A stretch of 64,000 nucleotides of DNA from NCBI RefSeq assembly GCF_000002235.5, contig NW_022145615.1, positions 31,965,094 through 32,029,093 on the forward strand, written 5' to 3'. The notes under the pieces are model-generated. The model searched no databases. It was not told the DNA's origin and saw only the letters and a list, made by a program, of their open reading frames with translations. Positions 26,301 through 41,300 of this stretch are shown here, one piece after another. Each line of letters begins with the position of its first letter. Position 1 is the stretch's first letter. Origin of the DNA: Strongylocentrotus purpuratus. Taxonomy: Eukaryota; Echinodermata; Echinoidea; Camarodonta; Strongylocentrotidae. A program made the position numbers and the translations under genes.

Positions 26301-29300
26301 TGCCCCCCCCCCCAATGTTCAGACCAGCAAAATTAATTGAATAGCTATATGAAAATATCAACAACAAAATTAATCTGATTATCTTATTACGAAATGTTGA
26401 ATAGCTGAAATGCATATTTGAGCATTGTTTACAAATGAGACTAGATAAAGAAACAGGGGCCAGTTCTCGCCTGAAAATTGTATCATACGAAAACAATGTC
26501 ACTGTGCAGGGCTAATGGTGAGCATGCACAGATAACAGCTAGGCCAGCAGTCACGTCGACTGACCTCTTAAAGGGATCGGGTAACTTTGTCTCAGATTCT
26601 GAAACAAAATTCTTGATTTAGCTCATGCTGCAATGATAATTATAAACCTTTAGGTCAGTCAGGAACCCCATGACTTTTACAAGCCGATTGCCTGTCTGAT
26701 TATCAAGATATTTATGGTTGGAATTACAAATTTTGAAAACCGTTCGCCTGACGGTTTTCATAACACTACAGTCTATTGGGGAAAACGAGTATGGTAAAAC
26801 CGGTCACTCAAAGATTTTTACTTTTTTGAGGCACTTCTTGATCATTTTGAAGCGCAATTTTTGTAGGGCTTCAATATTTCACCATATCACAGACACTGAT
26901 AACACGTAGGGTCGTGTATCTCAGATTTAACATTGTTAAACGATCCCTTTAAAAATGAGTTTCTTTTATACAATAAACAATGTTTCTATATTATCCGGGG
27001 TGTGCATCCCTTTTGCTACTATTATTTATATAAGTTTCGTATAAATTTATTCTTGTGTGAACAAGCTGTTACATGCAGCTTCTTAGCCTTCTAATATCAT
27101 CATCAGATATGTTTGCATGGCACTGTCATAGTTTTAAACTTTGTAAAATCTCAAAGTGTTTAGAGAGAAGGTTGAGTTCTGGGAAAGGCGAAAATAATGT
27201 GTGAGCATTTTCTTTCTTTTTATGTTTAGTGAGGAAGAGTTTCATAAGAAAAAATATCCCCTGAAAAGGATGACTCTTCAGATGCCCTTATATTCGAAAT
27301 ATGGCTATTTACAGATTAACTTTAAGTTTGTGATATCTCAAAATGTTTATAGAGAAGGTTGAGTTCTAGAAAAGGTAAAAATAATATGTGAGCATTTTCC
27401 TTCTTTTTGTGTTAGTGTGGAAGTGTATAATAGAAATAAAGGATGACTCTTCAAATGCCCTCATATTCGAAATATGGCTATTTACAGATAAAGGTAATTG
27501 TGGACCAAACTTTCATGTCACATGTTTGTGTAGTCCCATCAAGTAAACATTTCTGTGTACAGTGCGTGTAACTCTTAGCAAGACTGGGCCACTTTCTTAA
27601 CATTTTGATTCCAAAACCTCACAGTATACACCAATACTTGCATGTGCAGTATAATTAAAAACCTTTTTAAACTGCTTCCAGGCAGTTTGTTTCATAATGC
27701 AGTCACAAGACCAGAACTCAATTTTTATCTTTAAAAAAAATAGCAATGAGGTTGATTTTGCGGACTTTGTGTCTAGTAATTAGTGTATAGAGAACCTCAA
27801 CACTATTGGTCCACTTGAGGAGTAGATAAATAAAGATTATCTTCCATAGTACGTCACACACGTAGTATCACATCATCTATTTGTTATGACCAATATTCCA
27901 AATCAACTGTAAGAGATAGAAGACCTTCAAACATGTACCGGGGGTATATACAGTACATGTACACCCACTATTAAAGCAGCCTGGACTTAAGTTTATTTTA
28001 TTAAAATATTAATTATTTCTTTTAACAGAGATATTTATCTCTTTCATAATTACCTATTGAGAGCGTATCTTCTAAAAGTTCATTCAGTCTTGCATTCTCA
28101 TATTATCTATCAATCTATGTGTTTGCAGGAGTGTATCCAGAGAGGGGGGGGGGGGCGTGGGCATGCTACCCTGCCTGCATATATAGACCCATTGAAATTG
28201 TGTATACTGTAAACGCTGTTATTTTTGTGTGGTAAATTTTTCGCGCTGAGCGACCCCAAAACATATTCGCGGTTCTTAAATTGGCGTTGCAAATCAGCCC
28301 CTTCAAAACATGCATAAGAAGTCATGCTATATTTTCATGAGTTCTAAAATTAGCGCAAAATCCGCGAATATTTCTACTTTTTCAGTACCCTCATCATACT
28401 TCACTCTTTGCCATCATGCATGTTCATGTAAAAGTATATGTTTGACCCATTTGAGGTGAACAGAAAACTACATAACAGTGTACTTGTGTAATTCAAGATA
28501 GATGTGTGTCATTTTTGCTGGTATGATAAATTTTGTGTCAAACACAATCTAGCGTTTGAAAAAGTAGGATATAGTGTACATTATGTGTTCAGGCACATCA
28601 GGGTAAATTTCATTAATGAGGGGCTTATGGCTGCTTCTAGATTCAAGGTTCCAAGCAGTATCACCCATTAACACTAAGTTATATTTAATTGCAGCTTTCT
28701 TTATATGATTTCATTTATTGTGAGTTTTAAGAGAGAATGGCGGGCAAATCACATTAAAGGTATTACAAAGTTTTGGTATGGGGTCATGAATTTGGTTCAA
28801 ATTAACATATTGGAAGCATATGCATTCCTTCAATATACATTGATCGTTGTCGCGGTTGAAATCGAGTCTAAAGTTATGAAATTATAAATAATAAACTCTT
28901 TATGTTGTATAGCTCCCTCTCAAGGTCAAGATATTAATTTAGCTATGAAACAATGTTTCTTGACTAAAATCGACCGATTAGCTATTCCCGTTTGGAAATT
29001 ACATATCCCAACTATATATTCTGAGATATTCATGGTCGCAGCTACCATTGTACGGCCATAGGCGCTATTTGAAACTTATCAAAATTTACCGGGAGCACCG
29101 GTAAATTTTTATATTCAATTTTTCTCAAAAACAGAAGTGTTTTAGGGGCTAATTTTTTTAGTGCTTATAATACATCCACAGGGGCATCTAAATATATCAA
29201 AAGGGTAAAGATTCACTATCCACTCAATTTTCAAAATTTCCCAAAACTTTGTATTACCTTTAAGCCCCTGTCTATTAAATGTATGTCATTGATATCTACT

Positions 29301-32300
29301 AGATGTGAAAGTACTCTGTGATTAAATGTATAATTACAGTCCAAGTCGGCTTTAAATGGATGAATACAAAGTGAGTAACAGACAGATGTAATTCCCATAG
29401 AGAGAGCGAGTCCTAAAGTATTTCATAAAAAAGGAATAACCTCATCTGTATTACACATCAGGTTAGCTAAAGTGGACACGATGAAGGACATCATGATTGC
29501 TCAGGTCATTTAGACTTTCAATAAAGACTCTGACAGTCAATATTGATAATGTGTCACACCACTTCTGATGGCTTGTCTTAATGTTTGCCTTTGATCCTTA
29601 AAGGTAAAGACCAGTTATGGTCATGCGATTGCATTGTGAAAGAAACGTTGTGGAATCGATCAGAAAATGTTGATCATCTAGCATCTAGCATCTGCAAGGT
29701 TCTGGAATCATCAAAATGATAAGAAATGTGGCCCATTCTTCGTAAAGTTACAAGCACTATACACAGAAAGATGTATATGGGACTACCCTATATCTCTCAC
29801 AGACCATGAGAGAAACAAATTTACCAAATATATGAATTAGTAGGCGGTTTCCCGGCAAATTTTTTATCATCATGCATTAGTCAAAACATATTCTTTCACA
29901 TGATTGGTAATGAGAGCTTCCATTCCATTTTTTGAAATTGGGGTGTTTCCAATACTGGTCTTTACCTTTAATAGCAAGCCCTTATGAGCAGTCATTACAG
30001 AACTTTAAATTCTATTTTGTACTCTTCTCTTGCTCTCTAAAGTGTACATATACATTGTATACATAGGATCTAAAATTGTCTCTAAGTTTGGTTATGAAAA
30101 TGCACGATTTGATTTTGATTTGAAATTTCTTTGATTGGCAATTGGTAATGAGTTAATTCAATTATACATGTACAGTATATGCTGAACACATGCAACTAAC
30201 AATAGTAACATATAATCAGATCTTTTCTTAAAACTTTGTCTTTTTAGCATATCATATTTCACTGCATTCTTCAAAAGTGCCTTGGAAATTATCACCATGG
30301 CATAATGAAGCCCAACTTGCCCAAGTAATCATTTCAAAGATTTTGCCTGCCATATACATGTACCTGGTTACAATAACTGTTATAAGCTACTGAAATTGTT
30401 GCACTTGATTCAGTGTGAGCAAACTTGCTATACATGTAGAAACATGAAACTTGTTATTTTTTCAATTAAGAAAAAAGTTTTACAAGAAAGAAACCCTGAA
30501 GGTCAATGAACACTCCACATGAAGTGAATAGAACATATATATAATCAAATTTATGGATGTTTCTTTCCTGGGGACCTAGTGACGAGCTATTCCATTAATC
30601 TGTTATTACTGAATGAACTACAATGCTTGGTATCCATTCTGCATATATTACTTGTTGCTATGTCGGGCAAGCTTCGGGCAAGCTTTTGGGTTGTCAAGAA
30701 CAACCTTTGTTTAAAAAAGTTTTTGTTTTAAAAGTACGGTATGCATAACGTTTGAAATGTTAGTAAATCGGTCTATTGAGCCGTAAAAGATTTGTATTAC
30801 ATCATTATTCCTCTACCTCCGTTCCTTCCCTTTAAAGTTTGGTTGATGATTAACCTGATTGCAATGGCTCTTAAACTCACGCCAAGTTGGATAATTACGA
30901 GACATCGGGGAGATTTCCTTCATGTATGGACAGCAGAGAGCAAATTAGGTAATAAGTAATTAGACATGTTGCAGGAAACGGGGCACAGCAATATACTGCC
31001 TTTGCCAATATCTGCATGTACATGTAAATGTATGTCAGAAATCATTTAGATTCTATACTCCAATGGTGATAGTACATACATGTACATGTATGTACCGACA
31101 TGTATACATATGCCAGGGTTATTACTAAAAAGTACCACTTGGGTGTATTTTGTAATATTTATTGTTTCTTTCTTTAGTTCAAAGAAAAAGGGGATGGGGG
31201 AAGGGGAAGGGGAAGGGGATGGGGGAAGGGGAAGGGGATGGGGGAAGGGGATGGGGGAGGGGGTGGGGAAGGGCCATTGCTGATATTCTTGTAGCTAGGC
31301 TGCATTATTCTAGCAACTCCACTCAATATTTAAAGAAACCCTCCATTCTACCAGGAACCAAACAAAAGAAGAACTCTTGGAGTTTCTAAATTGAGAGAGA
31401 GTTTAAGAATGTATTGTACTCCCAGATTTATTTTGACCATTTATGTGTGTATGTGTGAATGGGGAAAGGGGTAAAGGGGGTGGTGTTTACTTGCGACTTG
31501 TGTCCTTTAGAAACCGTGTGAAAATTCAATGACACATTAGAGCCTAGTTCACATTTCAACTTCTGTTTATAAACACTAAAAGACAAAGATTAGTGTGTTG
31601 ACTGTTGTGTTTACAGTATTTGAGGTTCACCTCCTTGTACAAGCATCAAGTATCAAACAAACAGCATTTTCTTCTTCTTTTATCGAGGACATATTTCCTT
31701 TATCAAAGAAATATATTGACATGTACAAGTCTTAAACAATGTGATGATATTAAACTGCAAGGATAAACCATGTCGTTATAATGATTAAGGTGAAGACAAT
31801 TCATTTTTCACTGCAGAAAAATAATATGGTAGCAAAAGAGACTTGTATTTGCGATGTATATAGAAACTTTGGTATATTGTACATAAATATATGCATTAAC
31901 AATACAATTATTCAGGACTACACACACACTCAAGAAAGAAAGATTACAGACAGTCCTTTTCAGTCCTTTTCAGGACTCCCCAATCCTCCCCCTCTCTCAC
32001 TTGGTGCAAACGTAAGCCTACTGTATAATACAATTATTGTGATTGAAGAATGCAATGACTTGAAGTAACACATTTTTATCACTTCCACGACATTGACCCA
32101 ATATTTTATCTATTGCAAAGGCCAGGGTAGCAAGAGGAGACAGATCACATGATTCAGAAACACTGGTATCATAACAAAATGAGTGGTCATGGGCAGAGGG
32201 CATTGTCATGTTTTGTTGCAAGTTTGGGCAAGGGTGATGAGAAGTTACCTACTTTACAGAAAGGGCTTTTCTCTTAAGGTTCAATGGAAATGCCCTTCAG

Positions 32301-35300
32301 AAAGAATTTGAAGATTATATATATCACAGAAGTACTAAACAAACTTGCTCCATGTCTATTGAATTTTCTTTGTATTTTGAGTGGTGGAAGTATATGCACA
32401 GTTCTAAAGTTACCACTTTCAAAAGAACCACCCACATACATGTATACCGGTACCAGGAACATCTAGAGAATAAATAGCATATCATAATAACAAGAGACTT
32501 GGTCTTTGTGAAATAAAAGCAACAACATGGTTTGAAATATCAGAACTTCAGAAGAGCTTCCTTGTTATAAAAAAGGCGTGTTAAATTTTGAAAAAATAAT
32601 GTGATGTTCTTTACACTTTTTAAATCCTTACATGCAGTGCTTTAATATCAAGGCTTGAGCTTAAAACACCACTGAAACGGATGAAAGGCTATGCCACTGC
32701 CCCCTCCCCCCCCCCCCCCCACTTTAGCCCTCCTACTGTTTACATACAGCCATTAGCCCCATCAAGTTTAGAAGTGTAAACAAGCAGATCCTACACACAT
32801 GTAACCATGATCTAAGCTTTTGGTCTTTGGGAACATCATGAAATTCAGATTTATTATTATTAGTATTTGAATGGAAGATGTACCGGTAAGAACATTTTGG
32901 ATTTTTGACTCTGCAGGCCTATGCCAGGAGCCAAATTGATTTATCAGATCCTCCTAGCAGTGTTGAAGACCAATCTAGCCTTGAAGCCACTTTTCAGTGC
33001 CCTTGGCCTTGGACCAAGTCATGTGGACCTACAGAAGAGGCCTGTCCTCATCAGCTCGAGGCTGCCAAATAGCCCGCTATTTCTGATTCGGGAAATTAGC
33101 CTCAAGTTTCAAATAACGTCTTTATCAGCTGGAAACTTGAGTTTGAACGAGTTTGAAACTCGAAACTCAAGTTCAAGAAATTAGCTCGAGATATTTTGCT
33201 CGCGCGTAGTGCAAGTCTTCGGCTGGTTAAGACGGACCAGACTAACAGCGGGCTATTTTGCAAACTAGGCCAAGATATCTTGGGAAGATTTCCAGAGCAA
33301 ATAGCCTCTTCACCTGCCAGCCAAATAGCCCTCTATTTCGTGATCGGGCTAATTTCCAGAATCAGAAACAGCGGGCTATTTGGCAAACTGGAGCTGATGA
33401 AAACAGGCCTCCTGCAATATTTTTCAGCCACCTCGTGACTTGGCCTTGTGACTTGGCACTGCCAGCCTCAAACCACATAACTGCCTACAACATCCTGAAA
33501 GATAATCAGAAAGTCCAGGATCCTCTTACCTTTATCCTTAGGAGTAGTTGGTCCATTCTCAGTGTGTACTGGTGGATAATGATGATGATGATGATTCGCT
33601 CGAGGGGTCACAGGGTCATTCTCATCATCATCACCAGAATAATCTCCATCTATACAAGAAAATCAAGCAATCAGGTCAAATATTCATTTTAAAATCATCA
33701 ACAAAATTAGCCTCAGGCAATTGATTTATCAGATCCTACTAGCAGTGTTGAAGACAGATTTAGCCATTTCAATGGCCTTGGACTCAGCTAATTTAATAAC
33801 ATCTACCGGTAATAAAAATTACTACATGTGTACCGGTATGTCATTTTAGAGATGGATGAGATGTACATAACAAAATATAATATTTGCTTAAAGTGTGAAA
33901 GTATTCTATACAACACATTTTTAATTTTTTTAACAATACTACTACTTCTTCTACTACTAATACTATCAATAATACTACTACTAATGATAATTATAATAAT
34001 AAATAATTTTGATTACCCAGGGAAGCCTCATCAGCTTCAATGCTATTCTTTCTGAGGGTCATGTGGTTATCATTACCCAGAGATTGCCAGGTACCCATTT
34101 AAATCTGGGTGGAAAGTGCCAAATGTGTATTAATGTTTTGTCAAAGGACATGAGTGCACGGCTGAGATTCGAACCCTCAACCTTTTGGATTGAGAGTCAA
34201 GTAAATGAACCACTATACCAGGACACCTCCACAACACACTACCAGTAGTATTGAAAAGGTTAAAGCGACTCACTCTCTAAGGAAACAAGGAAGTTTACAG
34301 GACACTGACAGTATCACTTGACAAGGATAACATTTATGGATAATACTCAATACTTACAGTAGTCCCTATTCCATCCTTACATACATTGACATGGTGTATG
34401 TAATGTAGTCTGTTGAGTTAAAATCTGGCCCAGAAGTTGTCTTTAATGTTATTTTTGTTAATAACTTTTTTGTGCGCAGTTGGGTTGGCAATTTGGCATA
34501 CAGGTAAAATAGCGACAGCATTAGGGTTTTTTGCGGCGGTTTATTGCGCCATAGCTGAACTAACCTTCAGTACAATAGGTACTGTAATCTGAAATCCTCT
34601 TAACTCTCACTAACGAGTTTTGATATATGACTTCATGTCTTATACAATATAACATAATTCATTGTATTTTACGGATGTGGGCATAACTTTGCTAGAAATT
34701 CATACAGTATGTATGTGTAACATGTAGCAGATCATCGTCTTAATGTCAATGTCAAGGTCATGTTACTTTCCAGGAATTGCTTCCAGACCCAGGGGCCCAA
34801 ACCGAACCCCCTAACCATCTTCTGGGATGAAACTCATGGTTGTCGAAATGTGATTTTATATCCTGTCCCAGTTAGAAGTCAGAGATCTCCACTGTATTTG
34901 TGTAGTGATTTGATAAGTTTGCTTACTTCTCCTTGGTAAGGCATGGTTCTAGAAGAATATTGGGGGCGTTGGAATGAGCCCCAAAGCCCCACCCCACCCC
35001 CCCCCCCCCCTCTTGATCCCACACTAACCCTTGTCCACTTTAATGCAGGGGGGGGGGGGGTAGATAATATTCACATCTTGCATACATGTACCTCTAACAC
35101 TCCACCAGGTGAAACAAATTCAAATGCACCGAGTACATCCTCATATTCTTCAACTCTTTAACTGGTGTACAATAGTGTCAAAGGGCGTAAGAAATTAAGA
35201 GTGAAATCAATTAAGTTAACTAATTCACAAAATGTCTTCTTCTTTTTTAAAATTCTTAAGCAGTCTAACCAGATGTAGTTAAAGACACTTCCATTATGAA

Positions 35301-38300
35301 CATTCCATCAGAATTCTGTATGTGAAACCTGTCTATAAAGACCACCCAAGGGAAACAAGAAAAGTGGTCTTCAAAGGCAGGTGGTCTTTATATATATTAT
35401 ATATATATACATGTATATATATACAAGTTTCTTTAGTACATGTTTCAATGAGAAACCATTTTCAAGGGTAACAAAAAATGTGGTCTTTCTATACAGGTGG
35501 TCGCTAAAGCAGGTTTGACTGTATTTTAATAGGTATATATATTGGAGTGTTACATGTACCGGTAGGTTCAAAGTGTTTGCAGCTGTTATTTATATCAGAT
35601 CAAATACAAATTTAAAAAACTTACTCTGACTTGCCAGATATCACATGCACATTATTTCAACTTTGTCAAAAATTCTCAAAAAGTCCCCTGTATTGAGGAT
35701 ACACCCCCTTGCCTCTGATAGGAAAACCACCCATTGAAAACTTGATACACCCTATACCTATTCAGGCAGCATATAATAGAATCAATCCTTGAAAATACCC
35801 CTGCAAAGATTACTGAATATATCACTATTGTTGTGTCCTGAAATCAACGGAGAATCGTTTGAATCAAATCCTACGCCACTTCATATACTGTACAAAGATT
35901 GTTTCTTCAGCCTACTTTCCATTTCATCTTTATATACAAAGAATGCTGAAATGCTGAAATAAACCATTGCCTGCTTGAGGCATGAGGCCCGGCCGCCCCT
36001 GCACTATTAAGTCTATGACATTCATCTGCTTATCCCTTTCAGGTTAGGATAAACTGTATTTAGGGGAAAATGGATCGCATAAACTTCTTTAAATTGGCAA
36101 CAATAAGATTTTTCTGTTATTGCTACATTGAGTAATAAAATGTAATGTCTCTAGAACACTATACATGGGTGAGAACATTGTTGAAAGTAAAAAAATTACT
36201 ATTTTTTTGAAGTTGAAAAAAACATTGCTTTTTAATCTTTTGATGTGTTGCCAATTTAAGGACTTTAATGATTATTTTAACAAAAACCTGGTATCAAACA
36301 CAATATAGTCATGAAACTAAAATGGATATAGTGTGTGTGTGGAAATCTGTGTCCTTTCTACTCATGCATCTGGCATATTTTTTAGGGCTCTGAATCATTC
36401 TTGAGCCAAACCACAAGGTGTGGACTGATTGTCGCGAAAAGGGTTAACGTAGATTAAAGACAGAGAGATGGAAGCAGGTGGTAGTCTTTCAGATGGGAGA
36501 GATGGATAGATAGATAGACTGATCATGTAGAGTCCCTCTAATAAATGAGAATGTGTCAAATGCAATCAGACACGGTGTGAAACTGGGGTGATTTGTCTCG
36601 CATTGATGTAGAGCCTGGGTACCAGGATCAGACAGGAGGTACCCCCTCCCCCTTTCCTCCCCTTTCAATAAAACTATGATGAACTAGGTGTGGAGGGGGG
36701 GGGGGGGCTACTGTTGATTACTGCAGTCCTCATCTACAACAAACGTTATGTACACACTGCACAATGTGTAATATTCATAGATTTGCATTTGTTTAAGGGA
36801 AGGAGGCTACCTCCATTTGGCAGGATTAAATGCATTGTGAATGACCTAAGATATTACACAAACGACAACAGACAGCAAAACAAAAAAATTGAACAAAGCA
36901 TACAAAGAAAAACAAATTTAAAGTAACATTCCTTCTTCAAAATTTGAATTTGCAGTCAATATGGGGAAACCTGATGTTGTTGTGCACCTTCAAATCCTGA
37001 CCAATAGATCAAGAGGAGACACCAGATGGTCAAAGTGATTTAATAGCCTTTTCACTCCCAGGCACAAGTGACAACCTAAATGTATAATATACAACTAATA
37101 AAAATAGGTACTTACAGCGTACAACAGGAGATAGTTATGGAATTAAGGAAAAGAAATAACCTTCTGAATGATATTCATATTCAGTAAAATTAAAAATTAA
37201 AAGATAAAAAAAATAAAAAAAAATAAAAAATAAGAAGATATACTCACATGCTTCCTCTAGCAGATTTCTTGGGATGGCTTCTGCACAGGTGTCAAAGAAG
37301 TTCTGCATGGTATCAATCTGACGGCACAGGATGTCTCGGAACGTCTCCATCTCAGCTAACTTCTCTGTTACCCTCTCCCCTTCTAGAACAATACAGAATG
37401 GGCAATATGATTTCTCTCCCGTTCTGGATTCATAAATATAACTTGACTCATGTTTTATAGAGAGGAGAATACATTGAATCCTTGCAAAGAATGAAGTGGT
37501 ACAGTAATGAATTGAAAGCAGTGGCAAAGTTCTGTGTTTCAATGTGTTTCAAAGGATTAAGGAATAGAATGGTGATAAAACTTTTGGCGACCTAGAATTT
37601 ACTCCTACATGTATGATAATCACTCCTAGCAGGTTGCAATCGGAATTAGGTTACATGTTGGGTCCATTGTTAAATTTAGGAATTCAGTTAAGGCAAGAAA
37701 TTGATGCAGAACAATTGCTGCAGGTGTAATCAGGTTTTCATTGCCATGGTAACCTAAGAAAAGTGAAATTCACAAAAAGTTCAATGTCATCAGACAATGG
37801 CAGGAATGCGTAGTGCAAATCTGCAAAAAGCAAAAATTGACCAACCCCAATAAACCTTGGATTACCCTCAAGTTATCCTCCTTGGGGGACAATTTTAATT
37901 TATTTGACAAGTGCCTATAGAGGGTAAGATTTTTATGTTTGACTGACCTTGAACGATGAGGATGATGTAAGACTAGCCCCTGAGTGTAGAGAGACCATAG
38001 AACCATGTCTCTGTAGACTGGTGCTCTCAGCTTCAGCCATAGCCTTCTGAGACTCTAGACACTCGATCCATCTCTGACGAGAGTCTCTGGACTTCACTCG
38101 AAGGTACCATACACTGTCGTTGATGCTCACATCGAATCTCAGATGATCAAACTCATGGACCTGATCACAGAAAAGAAGGAAAGGGATTGTTATCACAGCT
38201 AGGTACTCTATACACTCGATCCATCTCTGACGGGAGTCTCTGGACTTCACTCTATGGAGGAGGCGCGATAGCTCAGTCGGTAGAGCAGTGGTCTCGTAAT

Positions 38301-41300
38301 CCAAATTCGAAACCAAATCGATGCGCAAGTGTCCTTTGGAAAGGCATTAATCCTCATTACCAGGTCCCTCAGAGAGGACCTAAAGCGGACGGCCGTCTGG
38401 TTGCTTACTAACAAGCATTTATGCTTTCTTAGCAGTCAGGTAAAATAACCACTACCACTACTATTGTAAGGTACCACCCTGTCACTTATGCTCTCATCAA
38501 ACTTCAGATGATCAAACACATGAACCTGATAAAACAGATTAATAGATAGGATTTTCTTTTTATCACTGCTCATTTGCTCAATGTTAAAGCAGGTACATTC
38601 CCCTTTCCCCAGTCCCCCCCCCCCTCTCATCCCAACATCAATACCCCATGCCTGAGTTGAAATGACTAAAGTCAGAGACTCGATTCCAGTCAAGACTCAA
38701 GACTTTTAGTTGGTAATTTTGTAAGCTCTGACTTGACTTTACTCTATAATGATTTGATTTGATTTGATTTGATTTGATTTATTGGTTTCTGCATCTTTTT
38801 TTCTTTTTTTTCATCATACATTTTCATGAACATAATATGGTTTGATACAATATTTTAAGTGTATATAATTTTATACAGATAATAAACGAGATTAAACAAA
38901 TATATTAAATGCATAATTAACATACATTAGATGCAGGAGGCTACAGAAATAAGCAGAGTAGCTTGACGTGCCCGCAGCCCTCAACTTAGATACAACAATA
39001 AAACATATAAATAAAAAAGAGTGTGACTTGCAGAGAAGAACAGGAAAGGAGAGAGAAGGAGCATTGGTAATTATACAATAAATCTCATACATCTGCTGAT
39101 TGAATGCAGGTTCATTCATGAATGGATAAACGATGCTAGGTCATGGACGATTACACATCATTGTTGAATATACAGTCAATGTACACACGAACATGAATAC
39201 AGTAAAATTACACACGACAGGATCAGAGATACAGGTAAGACTCCATCCTCTGTTTTTAAAACTGTAACCTGAACTTGATCAAGGCCGCAGACTTGTATGG
39301 ACTCAGTTACAAGAGAAACACTGGCAGACTACCAGTAAATATTACAAAAAGTGTCATAATAACTTAGTTTGTAATGACAAGATATTCATTACAAATATTC
39401 TGGGTTACATGTATTTAACGTTTCACAGAACACATTGTACAAGTATACCATGCACTAGAAAGTTATTTTGTTTGGAGACTTTGCCATTTCATCTTGTTTG
39501 TGTAGATTCAACATAACATCTCTCTTGTACAGCTGTATTGTGTTTTGAGAATCAACTTCCTATATTATTATCATACTACATGCACATATTTGAGATGAAA
39601 CAGTAGTTTGAAATTGAGCATGTTACTACTACAACTTACCCAGAGAAAACTCTGGCATAAACCCATTGACAATGTATTTTCATTTAAGGAAAATCCATCT
39701 TCTTGTATGCACTATACCTGAATTGATTCTTGACAATTGATTTGTTGGTGATATTTGATTTGAGATCTAATGTCTCTTAAGATACATGTAGCAAGCAAAT
39801 AGCAACTATACTATAGTTCAGTCCAGGTATTTGGTCATTGTTTCTCCCATTTGTATATGCACCATTTTCCTATGTCCATTTTTAATGCCAAACCTTACAC
39901 ATACGGTTTACACGTCCTACCTGAGACACTTGGTAGAACTTTGGGAATTACTACATGTAAATAGCATTTGGACATTGACTTGGTTTAGAAAAATTAAGAA
40001 CCCAGGATTTCAAGATTTCAAGATTATAAGATAGTCTTCAAGACCACTGCTCTACCACTGTACCATCAAAGTGACCTACAGGCTACAGAAAAGTTTTTTC
40101 ATAGCTGCAATTGTTTTGACTGGCAAATACAAAAATACATAGCAAAATGAAAGAGAAAACCAACCAAGTTCATTTCAAGCCAATTTATTATCTACTTATC
40201 TACATGTAGACCTCACAAATTTAGTTTAGTAGCCAACAGCTGAAAATAATACTGGTGAGTTAATTCCCTTGATGGTTTCATAAATGAAAGTAATCCAAAG
40301 TGAAACTCATAGGGCCTCCACGGAAAACAGTATTTAACTACTGATGGAGTCATGCTACAAAAAAATGACTACCGGTAATAAAAAAAGTCTATCAGTAGTA
40401 GTAAAAAATCCAGAGCTTTCTTTTTCATTTGTTGGTTCACTTTAAGAAAAAAGGAAAAACTTGATTGAAGACACAGCTAACTATACATGTATGAACATGT
40501 ATAAGTGAGTGGTCATTTGACAAAAACAAGTCAATCTCTATTTGGACAAAAATTACAACCAACAACATCAATATCACATAATTTCCAAGTCTTTTTTATG
40601 CCAAATAAAATTTAAGCACAAAATATAGAGCGTAGCAGGTTCTTGAATAGCGCTTTTCTCTGTCAGACTTGACACTCCTAGAACTCCACAAGTGTTCCCC
40701 CGACTTATTACACAGCTGCCATTATGGCACACTAGCATTTTAAGGATTTTATCCTGTGGTTCGCAGAATCACAGACCAGTAACCTACATGTACATGTACA
40801 TGTATCCATCGAGTCAACGTAATATACAATGTACTGTACTAATAAATGATTGCAAAACTTACTTTACGATGATCTGATAGTGATTAGTTAATATACAAAT
40901 AACGCACGTCCCAGAGTGCAATAGCGGTGAATGCAGTACGCGCGAGGTTTCTTTAGATTGGTGCCGCTCTGTGCAATGAGCCGCTTGCGGCGAGTTGGCA
41001 GTGCGAACCATCTGAAGAAACCGAGCGAACACTGCATTTACGTTTCGCACAACAGGGTCAAGTGCGTTATTTGTTTTATAAAATAGCGACACAAACAGCA
41101 ACAAACAAAAGTTTAGATCTTAAGTGTACCAGAGTTCGATCTAGATCTAGAGTTATGTTGGTTCTAGAAATAAAATGAGGGTCTAAGAGTAAGACCTTGC
41201 AGGCTTACCAAAAATTCCACGGGATTCGTTGTTTGATTAAAATAAAATGCATAGGGTGTCTAGAGACGAGTCTACATCAGACAGCTGAAATTCCTGGCTT

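Noticed and set aside
38258-38330. Functional tRNA gene.
   Set aside because: The A box is good, but the acceptor stem does not pair, the B box is imperfect and a SINE body follows.
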